Shown: positions 27,501 to 36,394 of the stretch, piece after piece
Numbering within the stretch: the first letter of the stretch is position 1
Layout of the letters: every line of letters starts with the position of its first letter
Origin: Linyphia triangularis
Taxonomy: Eukaryota; Arthropoda; Arachnida; Araneae; Linyphiidae
NCBI GenBank assembly: GCA_963978545.1
Contig: OZ021726.1
Coordinates: 29,918,459 to 29,982,458, forward strand
Reading direction: 5' to 3'
DNA length: 64,000 nt
Notes under the pieces: generated by a model
Database searches by the model: none
Seen by the model: the letters and a program-made list of their open reading frames with translations, nothing else
What the model was told of the DNA's origin: nothing
Position numbers and translations under genes: made by a program

Positions 27501-29690
27501 GGGGAAGAGAGATAAAGAGAGAGGGGGGGGGGAGGAGGGATTAAAAACCAGATAGGGAAAAGACTTTCGATGTCTTCTTAATTTCCATACTCATTTTTCC
27601 TTTTGGGAGTAAGAATCTATCTCACATCGCAATAGACTACTCTGATTCTTGATAAACAAAAACAACGATGTCGTTCATAGAGGTATAGAAAACTGAAAGT
27701 CGGAAAAAATGCATGCTGTCCTGACACTACCCGCTCTTCAATCATTCTCATCTCATTACTAAAATTTATACAGCCTTGGTGACTGATAAAGTCAGAATAA
27801 ATATTAGTAAAACAACGGTCCATAATGCCTATTTATAGAACTTTGCAATAGAATGGTGTAAGAAATCAAGAATCAATCAGGAAAGCATCGAAGTAGCTCA
27901 TGCATATGAGAAGCATACAACAATCTTTTAACATTAGATTACAATAGATTTTACTGATAATATTAAAATAAGGAACATTCTATTAGTACCCAAAAATTTA
28001 TTGGGGATTTTTTGCGTGTGTGTCTCTTTTACGAATTTATGCATAAATCGACAAACTAGACGAGATGTTAAATTTAACTTATATTTTGCCCCAACAATGG
28101 TAATACAGCGTTAATTAATTAAAAAAAATTCTTAAATATAATAATTTAAAAAAATTTCCTTAAAAGTCAGACTTAAGGACCATTCTAACATGAGGTAAAA
28201 AAAAATATCCTTTACTTCTCATTCTGATGTAGAGTGTTTAGGGTAAAAGATATAAGTCGCCATTTGCCATTTCAAATTTTTCCTATATGACTCTCTTGAA
28301 AATAAATTCATTTATATATTTAAAATAAAAACATTATCTCACTTTTATTAATCACTATTCGTGTCAAAATAATTTCCCCACAGCTCCCCCTCTTCCACAA
28401 AAAAATCCCCTTCATTTACAATGATTTCTTTTCTCCGAAATATAACCTCCTTAGTCAATTAAACCCATAACTCATCCTTCGAATAATATCCGAATTCCGA
28501 TGACGAAGCAAAAAGATTCGAATCGAAAGCCAGCAGAAAAGTTCCTCACCCCATCAATTCTCGTTCGGTCCAGGGCGAATATGAAGATCTCTCGCCTCAA
28601 TGAGTTGTTCCCCAGTTTCCTTTTATTCTTCCTCTTCAACGATTTAGATTCGATTTTCTCCTTTTCATCGATATCTTACTCGGATCTTTGTTCCAATATA
28701 GGAGCATATATATAGAAAAAAGATAGAACTCCGTCGTTGTTTCCGAGATGTGCTCTGATGGAGATATTTTTTTTTCTGTCATCCGATGATCATTTTGTAG
28801 CAAGATCATGGCTCTATCTGGAAAATCTGTTGGCATTGAGGGATTTTTGCGGCTTTTGAAAGGATTTGTGATTCAGAAGTCGTATGTTATTTGCCAAAAT
28901 GATCCGTGTATATCGTATAAAAAGTGAATGAGATACGAATTTATTTGGAATTGTTCTGATAAACCTATTATGTATAGTATATTATAGATCAATGAGGCTA
29001 TACTATATTAAGCATTATGTAGTATTTTATTTATGTATAATTAATAACTGTTTTCCTAGTTTTTCCACAATTTTTTTTTTTAAGATTTCTATTTTATTTT
29101 CACAAGAAAGTGCTTTAGGAAGCTTGCACATTTGTCTTTGCATAACACAACTTTGTATAAAATACAACTTTTGCCTTTTTTATATGGAGAGTGATCCAAA
29201 AGTAATAGAATTTTCTAGATATTTATAATTCACGAACATTTGTGACTAGAATGATGCGGTTATCTTAGGAAAAAAAAAACCGGATTTATCTTTCAAAAAA
29301 GAAACATTAAGTTTTGCATTACTGGATGCTGCTATAAAATTTTGTGAGCCACTATATAAGGTTAATTAAGTGTATGGAGGGAATTTTAATCATTAGATTG
29401 GTATCTAAACCACTTTTAATAAAAAAGTACTATTTTTGTGTTGAAAAAAATCAATTTTTTAAAAAAGAATTTTGTTCTGAATTAGCATCTTTCTAATCCA
29501 AAAAGTTCATGAATTTTCTATTTGTTATTTTTAAATTACTCTGTGATAGAAATTGTTATCTCTTTCTCCCCTTTTGAATTTTGTAATGGAATTTGGAGGG
29601 TTAGTCGTGTAATATGTAATCATGGGGTTGGAAATGAGGAAAACGAACTAAATTTTCTAGAAACATACTTAAAGAACTATTGCAGCTTCA

Positions 29691-29721
<31 letters not shown>

Positions 29722-31249
29722 TTCTTGTTGAAGAAATCAAAATGTAACACACTTCCTCTACACAAATGCAATCAACAGAGAATAAGTCAAACATTATCTG
29801 AATGTTCCATGCTACAAGCAAATAAGCCATCTAGAAATAAACTTAAAATAACTATTCACTAGCACCTGAAGTTCCTATGCCTCATATTTTTTTTGAGAAA
29901 TAGAAATCTTGATTGTAATATGTCGTTCCACTTATTAAAGATTTTTAAATCGATTTAATGTTGCCTCCTGCTCATTCATAGTAGGAACGCAGAATGCTCG
30001 ACAATCATGCAAGATGAAACGTGATACAGGGAGCCTCAGATGTAAAGGGATTTATGGATAAGCGTTGCTTGGTGGAATATTTTTGGGGGTTCTTTTACAT
30101 TTCAGATGCAAATGCTGTGTATATATCCCTTGAAAGACTTCCCGTATGCGATTTCTCTTCTTCTCATTAATCCTGTTCCAACGATGTTATGGAGCAATAC
30201 AGCCCTCATCAAGCTCTTCCACCAGAAAACCACTATTACAACCCAACTTAATTTCTCAGTTTTATGCTATCTAATTTATGGTACAATCATGACTGCTAAT
30301 AATTTTAACCTACAATTTTCAAATTGAAGTGTTCCTTTTGCAATTTTTTTTTTTAATCTCTAACAATTGTATGAATAAAATCGTTTATCTACTAAAATAA
30401 ATTTAAAATATCTGAGGATAAAATTTCAAATTGAAGTGTCGAAGGTAACCAATATTGGGTCCAATTTATGCTTTTCTATTATTGACGGTTGTTTTCAGGA
30501 GTCGAAATTTGTGATTGCCTGGTTGCCGAGGCAACTAGATTTTTAAAAGGTCTGCTAAGACAAAAACTTCAGCTGTCCTTTGACCGACAAAAAATTAAAT
30601 TGTTATTTCATTTAAAAATGCTAATTTTGAAGTTATTGATTATATGAACTTTTTGAATTTTAAAATTTGACCCAAAGAGTTTGAAAAAACTTTTGTTGAT
30701 GAAGAAATGACAAAGTGCATTACTATATTTAAAAAAGTTCTGGGAGAAAATAACTGTTCTGTTGAAAATATCGTATATGAATGAACTAATTTAAATCAAA
30801 TATTGTACAAAAAATACAACATCATTTCCATATGTGATTGGAGTCCATTAAATGAAATGAATACTGTAGGGAATTTTTCATTGTCAATTCTCACTCTACC
30901 ACTTCACATTTCACTGCTCGGTCTACCAAGGGAGTAAGATTACAAACGAGGTTTTTCTGCCATAAAACGTGTTAAAAGTGGTTGGTGCAGTTGTTTTTAT
31001 TACAACAGACTTATTAAGAATTATACTATCACATGCAAGTCGCAGATTTTGAACCAAAAGAAGCCATGTGTTTAAATTTGAAACAGAGAAAACAGTACTG
31101 CAAACTATATAAAAGTAAACCATGCCTATCTCATTCATCAGAGGAATCAGATGTTTCAGGGAGTGAAAATAATACAACTGATGGTGATGATTAAAAGTTC
31201 TGTAATTATGGTGAGTAGCATATTTACAGCATATTACATTCATATTCAG

Positions 31250-31288
<39 letters not shown>

Positions 31289-33149
31289 GTTGACTATGCA
31301 AGTAAATATTACAATTATATTTATGACTAAACGTTTATTAAGTCATTCTAACAACAGTAAAAGGAATTTCTACTTTTCATATACCATAACATTGAAAAAT
31401 ATAAGGGCAATAAACTTTACTTGAGACAATAAAGATCACTTCAGTGGTTACTCTTAAGGGGGTCCGGTACCGAAAATAAAAAAAACTTTATTTATGTACA
31501 TTTTTAGGTCAAAAATTTATTTTATATATGAGATACTATTTATATATCCTTGAGAAAATGTTTTTTTAAATATTGTGTTTAGTTATTTAAACAAAAATTT
31601 AAAAACCAAGAAAAATCCATAATAATTGATGTTTGCGTATTTTGATATAAGTCAAGAAAAAATAAATTTTTTTTCAAAGTGAAAGCTTTCTGTAATACAT
31701 AATTATATAAAGAAATTTTTGTCTTCATAGAATTTTGATAGGTGAATTGAAAAAAATTAAAAAAATTCTCAAAGTTAAAATATTGAAATTTTTGCTTTTT
31801 TTTATGTTATCTTTTACGCTAAATGTTATAGTTTAAAACAGAATTAAAAAAATAAAATTCTGTGACGACAAAATATTTAAAACTATATAAATTAAATGCT
31901 CCAGAAATTTGAATAGCCAATTGTTAATGTTTCTGGAGATATATCGATTTGAATATGCAACATCTATGAAAAACACTAGTGCTCGAAAAACGCACTTTAA
32001 GCAGACGCTTCAAGGTGTTACGCCCATTAGTGATGTTTAAATCCTAGGTAATTTTGTGGCGTTCTAATCACCGGGGGAATAAGATAAAAACATCATTCTC
32101 TTCAGGAATGTATGAACTATTTTTTAAAATCAGAAAAAAAAAATTTGGGATTTTTGAAGAAATTTCGGTACTGGACCCCCTTAAGGCAACCATAAAAAAT
32201 CACAATATTCGACCCCTGGTTGTTGCATTACAAACTTATATAATTTTTGCCATGTATAAGTAACATAATTATTTGATTATATCTATTGAGTTTATCAAAG
32301 TTTAGTTTGTAATTTTAATTACACTTCAGTTGAGAAGTATATTTAGTACATTGATTAAATTTTAGATTCTAAAGTAAATCAAAAGGATTGTCTAAATATT
32401 TTAAGGAAACCGTAATTAAAGACATGAAACTTTCAGTCAGAATCACAATACCGAAAATTAATAAAAAAAATACAAGATACACCTATGTTTTTATAGTCTT
32501 ACCATCTTAAAAACGCCTAAATGTGAAACTGCTTTTGTTTGGATCATTAAATACGGACTGCTGAAACAAATTTTGCCCTTTAAAAGGGTAAGAAATAATA
32601 AGCTGATTACGTGAACAGGTTAATTAAACGAAACTCATTAAAATCTGGAAGGAAAATAAGCTAAGAATTTTAAACGAAAAGACCAAAGATGTTATGCATA
32701 AAAAAATTCAGAGAAGGTAATTTAACTTCAAAGGCTGTCAGTTCAATTGCCTTAAAGTAATTTACGTTAGGATAATATTTTTTAAGGAATTATTGAAATA
32801 TTTTTCAGTTTATAAGAAAACATTTCTTAATAAGGAAACTTATTACAGTTATTATTTTTAACGTTTGTTGTTTTAGTCAATTTAATAACTTCCTGCTGAA
32901 TAGAAGCGTGAAACCAATTTTGAACGTTGTCAGAATTGATTTAGTATGTAATTGAAACTACTAAACTTATTCGAATAAATTAAATTTGTAATATGATCTT
33001 TTTTCTAAGTTTAAGTAAAATATTTTTCATATTAAATCAATGAATTATATTAATTTAAATATATTTTATAGCCTATTGCCATTTACCTTATATTGATAGG
33101 ACAGGAAAAAGAAGATTCACTGATTGTTTTGATGATATTTTAAAACTTC

Positions 33150-33201
<52 letters not shown>

Positions 33202-34765
33202 ACATCTCCAAATTAATACGTTTGGAGGCATCTTTGGAGAAGAAAATAGTTGTCAATTTTTAAATATTGTTAAAAATTGTTTATTTAGACTGAAATAGCG
33301 TTTGCATAAACTAATCTCTACATAGGTATAAAAATAAGTTTACTGTTTAAAACTGAATAATTAGCACTTTCAAATTTAGTTACTATTGTTGTAGATGTTG
33401 TTTTACTAAAAATTGTCATGGCAACCATTTTTCATCGGAAAAGTTAACGGAACTAAAATATTGATTTCATAGCTTTCAGACCCTTGCATGCACTTGAATA
33501 TATGTTACGATTTAAATGTCTCGCACCCGCATACACCTTTCAAGCTTCATAAAGATTATTAAGTATACTTTGACTTATAATAAAAGATAGCATTTCTAGT
33601 GTGTTACTTCTAAGCATTTTAATTAACTTCACCGCACTCCATTGAATGAATGAGAACGTAAAAAGAGTATAACTAAATCAATAACTGTTTTAACTTTTGT
33701 AAACTCTTCATTTACTGCGAATAGTGAACACTTCTCGTTGTGTTCTTATAAAGCTAATGAACATCTTTACTGTGTAAATAAACTATTTGAATCACTGTAG
33801 CAGGTAAACATTTAAAACTCGGATGCCTAAACTAGAATGTTCATGAAATCTATATAGAATATATTTTTAAAATACATAAGAAGATATCTTTTAGCGATTT
33901 ATTTATGTAGAATTGATATTTTACAAAATGTAATTTTATTTGATTAATTAGTTTCAAATATGTTTATGCTCTTGAAAAAATATGTGAATTGTTTATAAAA
34001 CTTAGTAATTAATTTTCATTTTCTAACAAAATTATAACACTCTGAGTTGCGTTTAATAGTATACTTATTTGAAATTAGAAATATTTTCTAAGAAAACATT
34101 GATTTGTATTGTTATCTTGTGAGTCGATTTCATGTCAGGTATAGTAACTAGGAGTGTGAAACATCGCGCAACTTTCAATTACACAATTATACTGACGTGG
34201 ATTAGCGTCATTTACCGTTTCTATAGTTTAATGATTCATTTAGAAAAATTATCAATTTGGCGATAATTCTTATACGGGACTTCACAAACATCGCCAAAAT
34301 GCTGCGATATACCTTTCGATAATTCTTACGTTATCCTTCCTTGAAAGTGAAACAGAGGAAGCGAGAAAATTGGTCGCCCAAGGAAATAGAACTCTGCGTT
34401 GAAGAAAATTTTCTTACGTCTTGATAGAATTTTTACAGGAAGTTTGGAGGTGGACCATGTTTAGACCATTTTAAGAGGCATTGCAAGAGATTTTGATTAA
34501 AATCGTTACAGCGGTTTCTTAGCAGTAAATGAAAAACAGAATTTTTTCAATGGCAGCTACCTTTTACGTTTGCGCAATTTTGACGAAAACCTTAATGTAT
34601 GTATGTATGTCCCATGGTCACCATTAAACAATATACCAAATTTGAACACCGTAGGTATATCTACGTACATACAGACAAACGAACCACACATTTTTTCAAA
34701 ATTCACTTTTTTGAACTCAACTCAGGATGTTCCAAAACGTGAATGTCAGGTATAGTAACTAGGAG

Positions 34766-34816
<51 letters not shown>

Positions 34817-36394
34817 GATTTTTTGTGTGTGACCAAAAACAATACTTTCACTACCTAGTGTAAATATACTGAAGAGCCATGAAAAACTGGTATAGGCGTG
34901 CGTATGCAAATACCGGAGGTATGCAGCCAATCATCATAATGTGATGTCATCGGAAGCCCCTATATAAGACAACAGGTGTCTGGTAAAGCTGTTAAATTGA
35001 TTCCTGCTGCTACAATGGTAGGTTATCAAGATTTAGGTTATTTTGAACATGGTTGATAGAGTCGCTGCACAAGAGATGGTACGTAGCATCTTCGAGGTAG
35101 CGAAGAAATTTAGATTTTCGCGTACGACCATTTCACGAGTGTACCATGAACGCCACTTATCAGGTAAAATTTCAAATCTCAGACAATGGTGTGGCCGGGA
35201 TAAGACTTTGAAAGAACGTGACCATCGATGACTAAGAAGATTTCTGAAACAAGTTAAACGTGCAACACTTTCACAAATTACAACGAATTTCAATGCTGGG
35301 ACATCAACTAGTGTCAGCGTGCGATCAGTTCAAAGGAACATAATTGACATGACCTTTCGAAACCGAAAACCCACTCGTCCACCGTTGTTAACCACACGGC
35401 ACAAGGCTTTACGCTTCACCTAAGCCCGCCAATACCACCACTGGACTGTTGGTGACTGGAAACATGTTGCCTGGTCTGATGAGTCTCGTTTTCAATTGAA
35501 TTGGGCAGATGAACATGCATGAGTATGGAGACAACTTCATGAATTTATTGAACCTACATGTTTACAGGAGACTGTTCAAGCTGGTTGAGCCTCTGTGATG
35601 GTATGGGGAATGTGTAGTTAGTGCGATATGGGACCCCTGATACGTCTAGAGACGATTCTAATAAGTGGCAAATATGTAAGCATCCTGTCTGATCAGCTAC
35701 GTCCATTCATGTATATTGTGCGTTCGGACAGACTTGGACAATTCCAGCAGGACAATGCGACGCCCCACACATCGTGAGTTGCTACAAACTAGCTCCAGGA
35801 ACACTTTTCTGACTTTAGACATTTCCGTTGGCTACCTAAATCCCCAGACATGAAAATTTTTGAGCGTGTCTGGGATGCCTTTCAACGTGCTGTTCAGATA
35901 AGATCTCCACCACCTTTCACTCCTATGGATTTATGGACTGCCCTGTAGGATTCATTGTGTGAATTGTCTCCAAGATACCGTCAGACACTATTCGAATCCA
36001 TGCCACGTCTTGTTGTGGCATTTCTGCGTGCTCGTGGGGGCCCTGCCCTACACGATATTAGGTAGATGTACCAGTTTTCCGGGCTCTTCAGTGTATATGG
36101 GTATTGAAAGGAAAAAACAAAGAATGCTATCTTAGAAATTTTTAGAACAACAAACTTTTATTATTTTACTTTTTAAGTATACTTCAATCAAAGTCCAATA
36201 CACTTCGGAAAAAAAAAATAAAAAAAAATCGTAAGATGATATAATAATTATAATAGTCGATCTATTGTTACCTTCATAGTGTGCTTTGAAACCCTTGTGA
36301 ATATTGTGGTTGGCCGATGTTCTATAAGTCACCAGCATACGGTATTTACTACTAATAAGAACATCTGGAACTTTCGTATCACCACAGAATTTAC
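6207..36394 (-). CDS. tld: Tolloid/BMP1-family metalloprotease, partial (CUB1 C-half to CUB4), nine exons
   Basis: Joined minus-strand exons: 36394-36272, 26561-26416, 24849-24654, 23825-23706, 18667-18507, 12921-12735, 10966-10841, 9869-9742, 6420-6207. All have AG acceptors and GT donors, and the phases join without a stop over 1401 bp. The translated order is CUB1 (C-terminal half), CUB2, EGF1, CUB3, EGF2, CUB4. This matches the region after the astacin domain in BMP1/tolloid/tolloid-like proteases, which are secreted enzymes that cleave chordin/Sog and procollagen. The CUB and EGF modules bind substrate and calcium. Motifs read directly include YDYLEIRDG in CUB2, six-cysteine EGFs starting DEC, and ECAYD in CUB4. 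The astacin domain with its HExxH zinc site, the first half of CUB1, and CUB5 were not found. The frame is open at both ends of the window. Tolloid versus tolloid-related paralogue cannot be settled without the protease and CUB5. Confidence 0.93.
7048..9661. mobile_element. hAT-type DNA element, 2614 bp, perfect 8-bp target duplication
   Basis: The left terminus is caggggtgtagtgg; the right terminus, read inward, is cagtggtgtagtg. A second shared block (ggaacg / gggaacgc) follows further in. The flanks are tttataca at 7040-7047 and tttataca at 9662-9669, an exact 8-bp target-site duplication as hAT elements make. I find no recognisable transposase; the interior is AT-rich with long A runs (7966-7993, 8690-8719) and at least one nested terminus near 8766. 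It is therefore non-autonomous or decayed. Confidence 0.85.
8766..8800 (+). mobile_element. Nested hAT-like terminus
   Basis: cagtggcggtgataaggggt resembles the CAGTGGCGG ends at 527 and 5627, and lies inside the larger hAT element. The partner end was not found. A gccgctcctg end near 8477-8486 could belong to another nested insertion. Confidence 0.3.
9742..9869 (-). CDS. tld: Tolloid exon: N-terminal half of CUB4 (phase 1-0)
   Basis: This 128-bp exon reads (G)[19 protein letters not shown] to PGHRIKL. The acceptor is tttttttag. The end is placed at donor GTCAGA because the next exon then continues as [10 protein letters not shown], the expected CUB4 core with no gap. That donor has C at intron position +3, weaker than the others in this gene. 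A hAT element ends 80 bases below the exon. Confidence 0.88.
9870..10840. other. Intron (CUB4 to EGF2)
   Basis: Plain AT-rich intron of 971 bp. I see no repeat or exon-like structure in it. Confidence 0.8.
10841..10966 (-). CDS. tld: Tolloid exon: EGF2, calcium-binding (phase 1-1)
   Basis: This 126-bp exon encodes (D)[18 protein letters not shown], then GSYACSC, ending HDCKE. It has six cysteines and the calcium-binding DEC start, so it is a second calcium-binding EGF as expected between CUB3 and CUB4. The acceptor is atttcag and the donor is GTAAGA. Confidence 0.94.
10967..12734. other. Intron (EGF2 to CUB3)
   Basis: The intron is 1768 bp. It has a more GC-balanced island at about 11520-12020 with no open frame I can name, a TA run at 12233-12244, and a 33-base A run at 12402-12434. 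Confidence 0.7.
12735..12921 (-). CDS. tld: Tolloid exon: C-terminal half of CUB3 (phase 0-1)
   Basis: This 187-bp exon reads [20 protein letters not shown] to [10 protein letters not shown]. The acceptor is tttttttag (a poly-pyrimidine run directly abuts the exon) and the donor is GTAACA. EYD, FCGS and SSDNS are the second-half CUB motifs. It joins EGF2 as Phe-Phe-Thr-Asp-Lys-Asp-Glu-Cys. Confidence 0.93.
12922..18506. other. Intron splitting CUB3
   Basis: The intron is 5585 bp and mostly AT-rich. At 13285-13465 short direct repeats of ataactggatata and gatataaacacca occur. There are A runs at 15000-15023 and 15503-15530. A TIR-like repeat lies at 16736-16830. An aaccaaccaacc-type tail is at 18147-18160. 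I see no exon. Confidence 0.7.
16736..16830. mobile_element. Transposon-end-like segment with repeated CATCGCGATG
   Basis: The palindromic decamer catcgcgatg or close variants occurs three times in about 55 bases, followed by aacatcgcccaagcctattg. Read from the other strand this is a cgatgtt-rich terminus of the kind seen on hAT elements. The segment just before it (16625-16690) shares acaattgtataaataaaat with 30365-30384, where a hAT transposase relic follows. Confidence 0.4.
18507..18667 (-). CDS. tld: Tolloid exon: N-terminal half of CUB3 (phase 1-0)
   Basis: This 161-bp exon reads (D)[19 protein letters not shown] to HFDLEGNN. The acceptor is tttgcag and the donor is GTGAGT. Two N-glycosylation sequons are visible (NGT and NFT). 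The first CUB3 Cys, the [12 protein letters not shown] turn and the Cys-Ile-Trp match the family. Confidence 0.93.
18668..23705. other. Intron (CUB3 to EGF1)
   Basis: The intron is 5038 bp. A GC-balanced island at about 20040-20480 contains purine/pyrimidine tracts. A G-rich segment lies at 22385-22410 (gcgggggagaggggtggggg). A 14-base G run is near 23380, and long T runs lie at 23570-23615. I see no exon. Confidence 0.7.
23706..23825 (-). CDS. tld: Tolloid exon: EGF1, calcium-binding (phase 1-1)
   Basis: This 120-bp exon encodes one EGF-like module with six cysteines, starting (E)LDEC and ending KKCE. It shows the calcium-binding pattern D-x-E-C with a hydroxylation-type C-x-N-x-x-G-x-Y-x-C stretch ([10 protein letters not shown]). 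The acceptor is tttccag and the donor is GTGAGT. Two AG dinucleotides lie together at the acceptor; the outer one (exon start 23825) keeps the frame and the DEC motif. Confidence 0.94.
23826..24653. other. Intron (EGF1 to CUB2)
   Basis: 828 bp, AT-rich. An (AAT)n run lies at 24488-24512 followed by A/T runs to 24560. Confidence 0.8.
24654..24849 (-). CDS. tld: Tolloid exon: C-terminal half of CUB2 (phase 0-1)
   Basis: This 196-bp exon reads [17 protein letters not shown] to [10 protein letters not shown]. The acceptor is atttcag and the donor is GTGTCT. It carries the acidic residues of a calcium-binding CUB: Asp of VYDY, Asp of IRDG and Asp of FVSD. It also has the closing Cys pair (NC...FCG). 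It joins the following EGF exon as Lys-Glu-Leu-Asp-Glu-Cys. Confidence 0.94.
24850..26415. other. Intron splitting CUB2
   Basis: 1566 bp, AT-rich, with a 20-base T run at 25713-25732. Nothing else stands out. Confidence 0.75.
26416..26561 (-). CDS. tld: Tolloid exon: N-terminal half of CUB2 (phase 1-0)
   Basis: This 146-bp exon reads [20 protein letters not shown] and then a CTW motif, ending KFQSFE. The acceptor is ctccgcag and the donor is GTAAGA. The opening Cys, the SPNYPEDY turn and the Cys-Thr-Trp are the standard first half of a CUB. The exon ends in phase 0 after Phe-Glu, the same structural point used in CUB3 and CUB4. Confidence 0.93.
29691..29722. repeat. (TTA)n microsatellite
   Basis: About ten and a half uninterrupted att units. 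Confidence 0.9.
30860..31194 (+). pseudogene. hAT transposase C-terminal relic, frameshifted
   Basis: From 30950 one frame reads [12 protein letters not shown], the signature start of the hAT C-terminal dimerisation region (the family usually has ERGFSxMKRxK). A second frame from about 31049 reads DFEPKEAM and then an acidic Ser-rich tail ([13 protein letters not shown]) ending in TAA at 31192-31194. The switch between frames and the lack of the N-terminal DDE part mark it as a decayed fragment. Upstream at about 30355-30412 is a repeat segment shared with 16.6 kb, perhaps from the same element family. Confidence 0.65.
31458..32180. mobile_element. TTAA-flanked MITE, 723 bp (piggyBac-type target)
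   Basis: The left end gggggtccggtaccgaaa follows TTAA at 31454-31457. The right end, read inward, is gggggtccagtaccgaaa and is followed by TTAA at 32181-32184. The 18-bp inverted termini differ at one position. A TTAA duplication is the target signature of piggyBac-type transposition. The interior is AT-rich with no long frame, so it is non-autonomous. Confidence 0.8.
33155..33198. repeat. (TA)n microsatellite
   Basis: A 44-base perfect TA run. Confidence 0.95.
34148..34860 (+). repeat. 0.7 kb repeat family, copy 1 (DNA-transposon-like)
   Basis: It shares ordered blocks with copies at 48198-48896, 53842-55385 and 62691-63020: tgtgaaacatcgcgcaactt at the left; gataattctta blocks; tgtttagaac...ttaagaggcatt; gattttgattaaaatcg; ttttttcaatgg; ccaaatttgaac; tcaggatgttccaaaacg; and tactttcactac at the right. 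The ends are weakly inverted (ctaggagtgtgaaa versus ctaggtagtgaaa), which suggests a MITE with TA flanks. A TA microsatellite has grown inside its right part at 34769-34812. Confidence 0.65.
34769..34812. repeat. (TA)n microsatellite
   Basis: A 44-base TA run inside the right part of the 0.7 kb repeat copy. Confidence 0.95.
34867..36093 (+). mobile_element. Dead Tc1/mariner-superfamily element, 1227 bp
   Basis: The left terminus tactgaagagcc matches the right terminus read inward, cactgaagagcc, with one change. Further inverted similarity continues through gaaaactggta. TA dinucleotides flank both ends (34865-34866 and 36094-36095), as expected for this superfamily. A disabled transposase gene fills the interior. 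Confidence 0.85.
35049..36065 (+). pseudogene. Tc1-like transposase pseudogene, eight in-frame stops
   Basis: From the ATG at 35049 one reading frame carries through to the TAG at 36063-36065 (338 codons) with no frameshift but eight internal stops. The family motifs are still readable: an N-terminal helix-turn-helix stretch ([18 protein letters not shown]), [18 protein letters not shown] with the first catalytic Asp, [11 protein letters not shown] with the second Asp, and SPDM...FERVWD with the third acidic residue. Counting through the stops, 36 residues separate the second Asp from Glu, rather than the 34 of classic Tc1. The tail [12 protein letters not shown] is intact. Confidence 0.85.
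36272..36394 (-). CDS. tld: Tolloid exon: C-terminal half of CUB1 (phase 1-1)
   Basis: This 123-bp exon reads (G)[11 protein letters not shown] to KGFKAHYE(A). The acceptor is tttcag just above 36394 and the donor is GTAACA below 36272. FCG and the run MLVTYRTS...KGF are typical of the second half of a tolloid CUB1. Gly-Lys at the start is split in phase 1, so CUB1 is cut at a different point from CUB2-4, whose splits fall in phase 0. The last codon joins the next exon as Ala, giving YEAICGGD across the junction, as in family members. Confidence 0.85.

Larger units (their letters stand above)
26562..36271. other. Long intron between CUB1 and CUB2 exons
   Basis: The intron is 9710 bp. It contains a purine-rich tract at 27480-27545, a GC-balanced island at 28360-28860, (TTA)n at 29691-29722, a hAT transposase relic near 30.9 kb, a T run at 31249-31285, a TTAA-flanked MITE at 31458-32180, and TA runs at 33155-33198 and 34769-34812. 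A copy of the 0.7 kb repeat lies at 34148-34860 and a dead Tc1-like element at 34867-36093. Confidence 0.8.
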
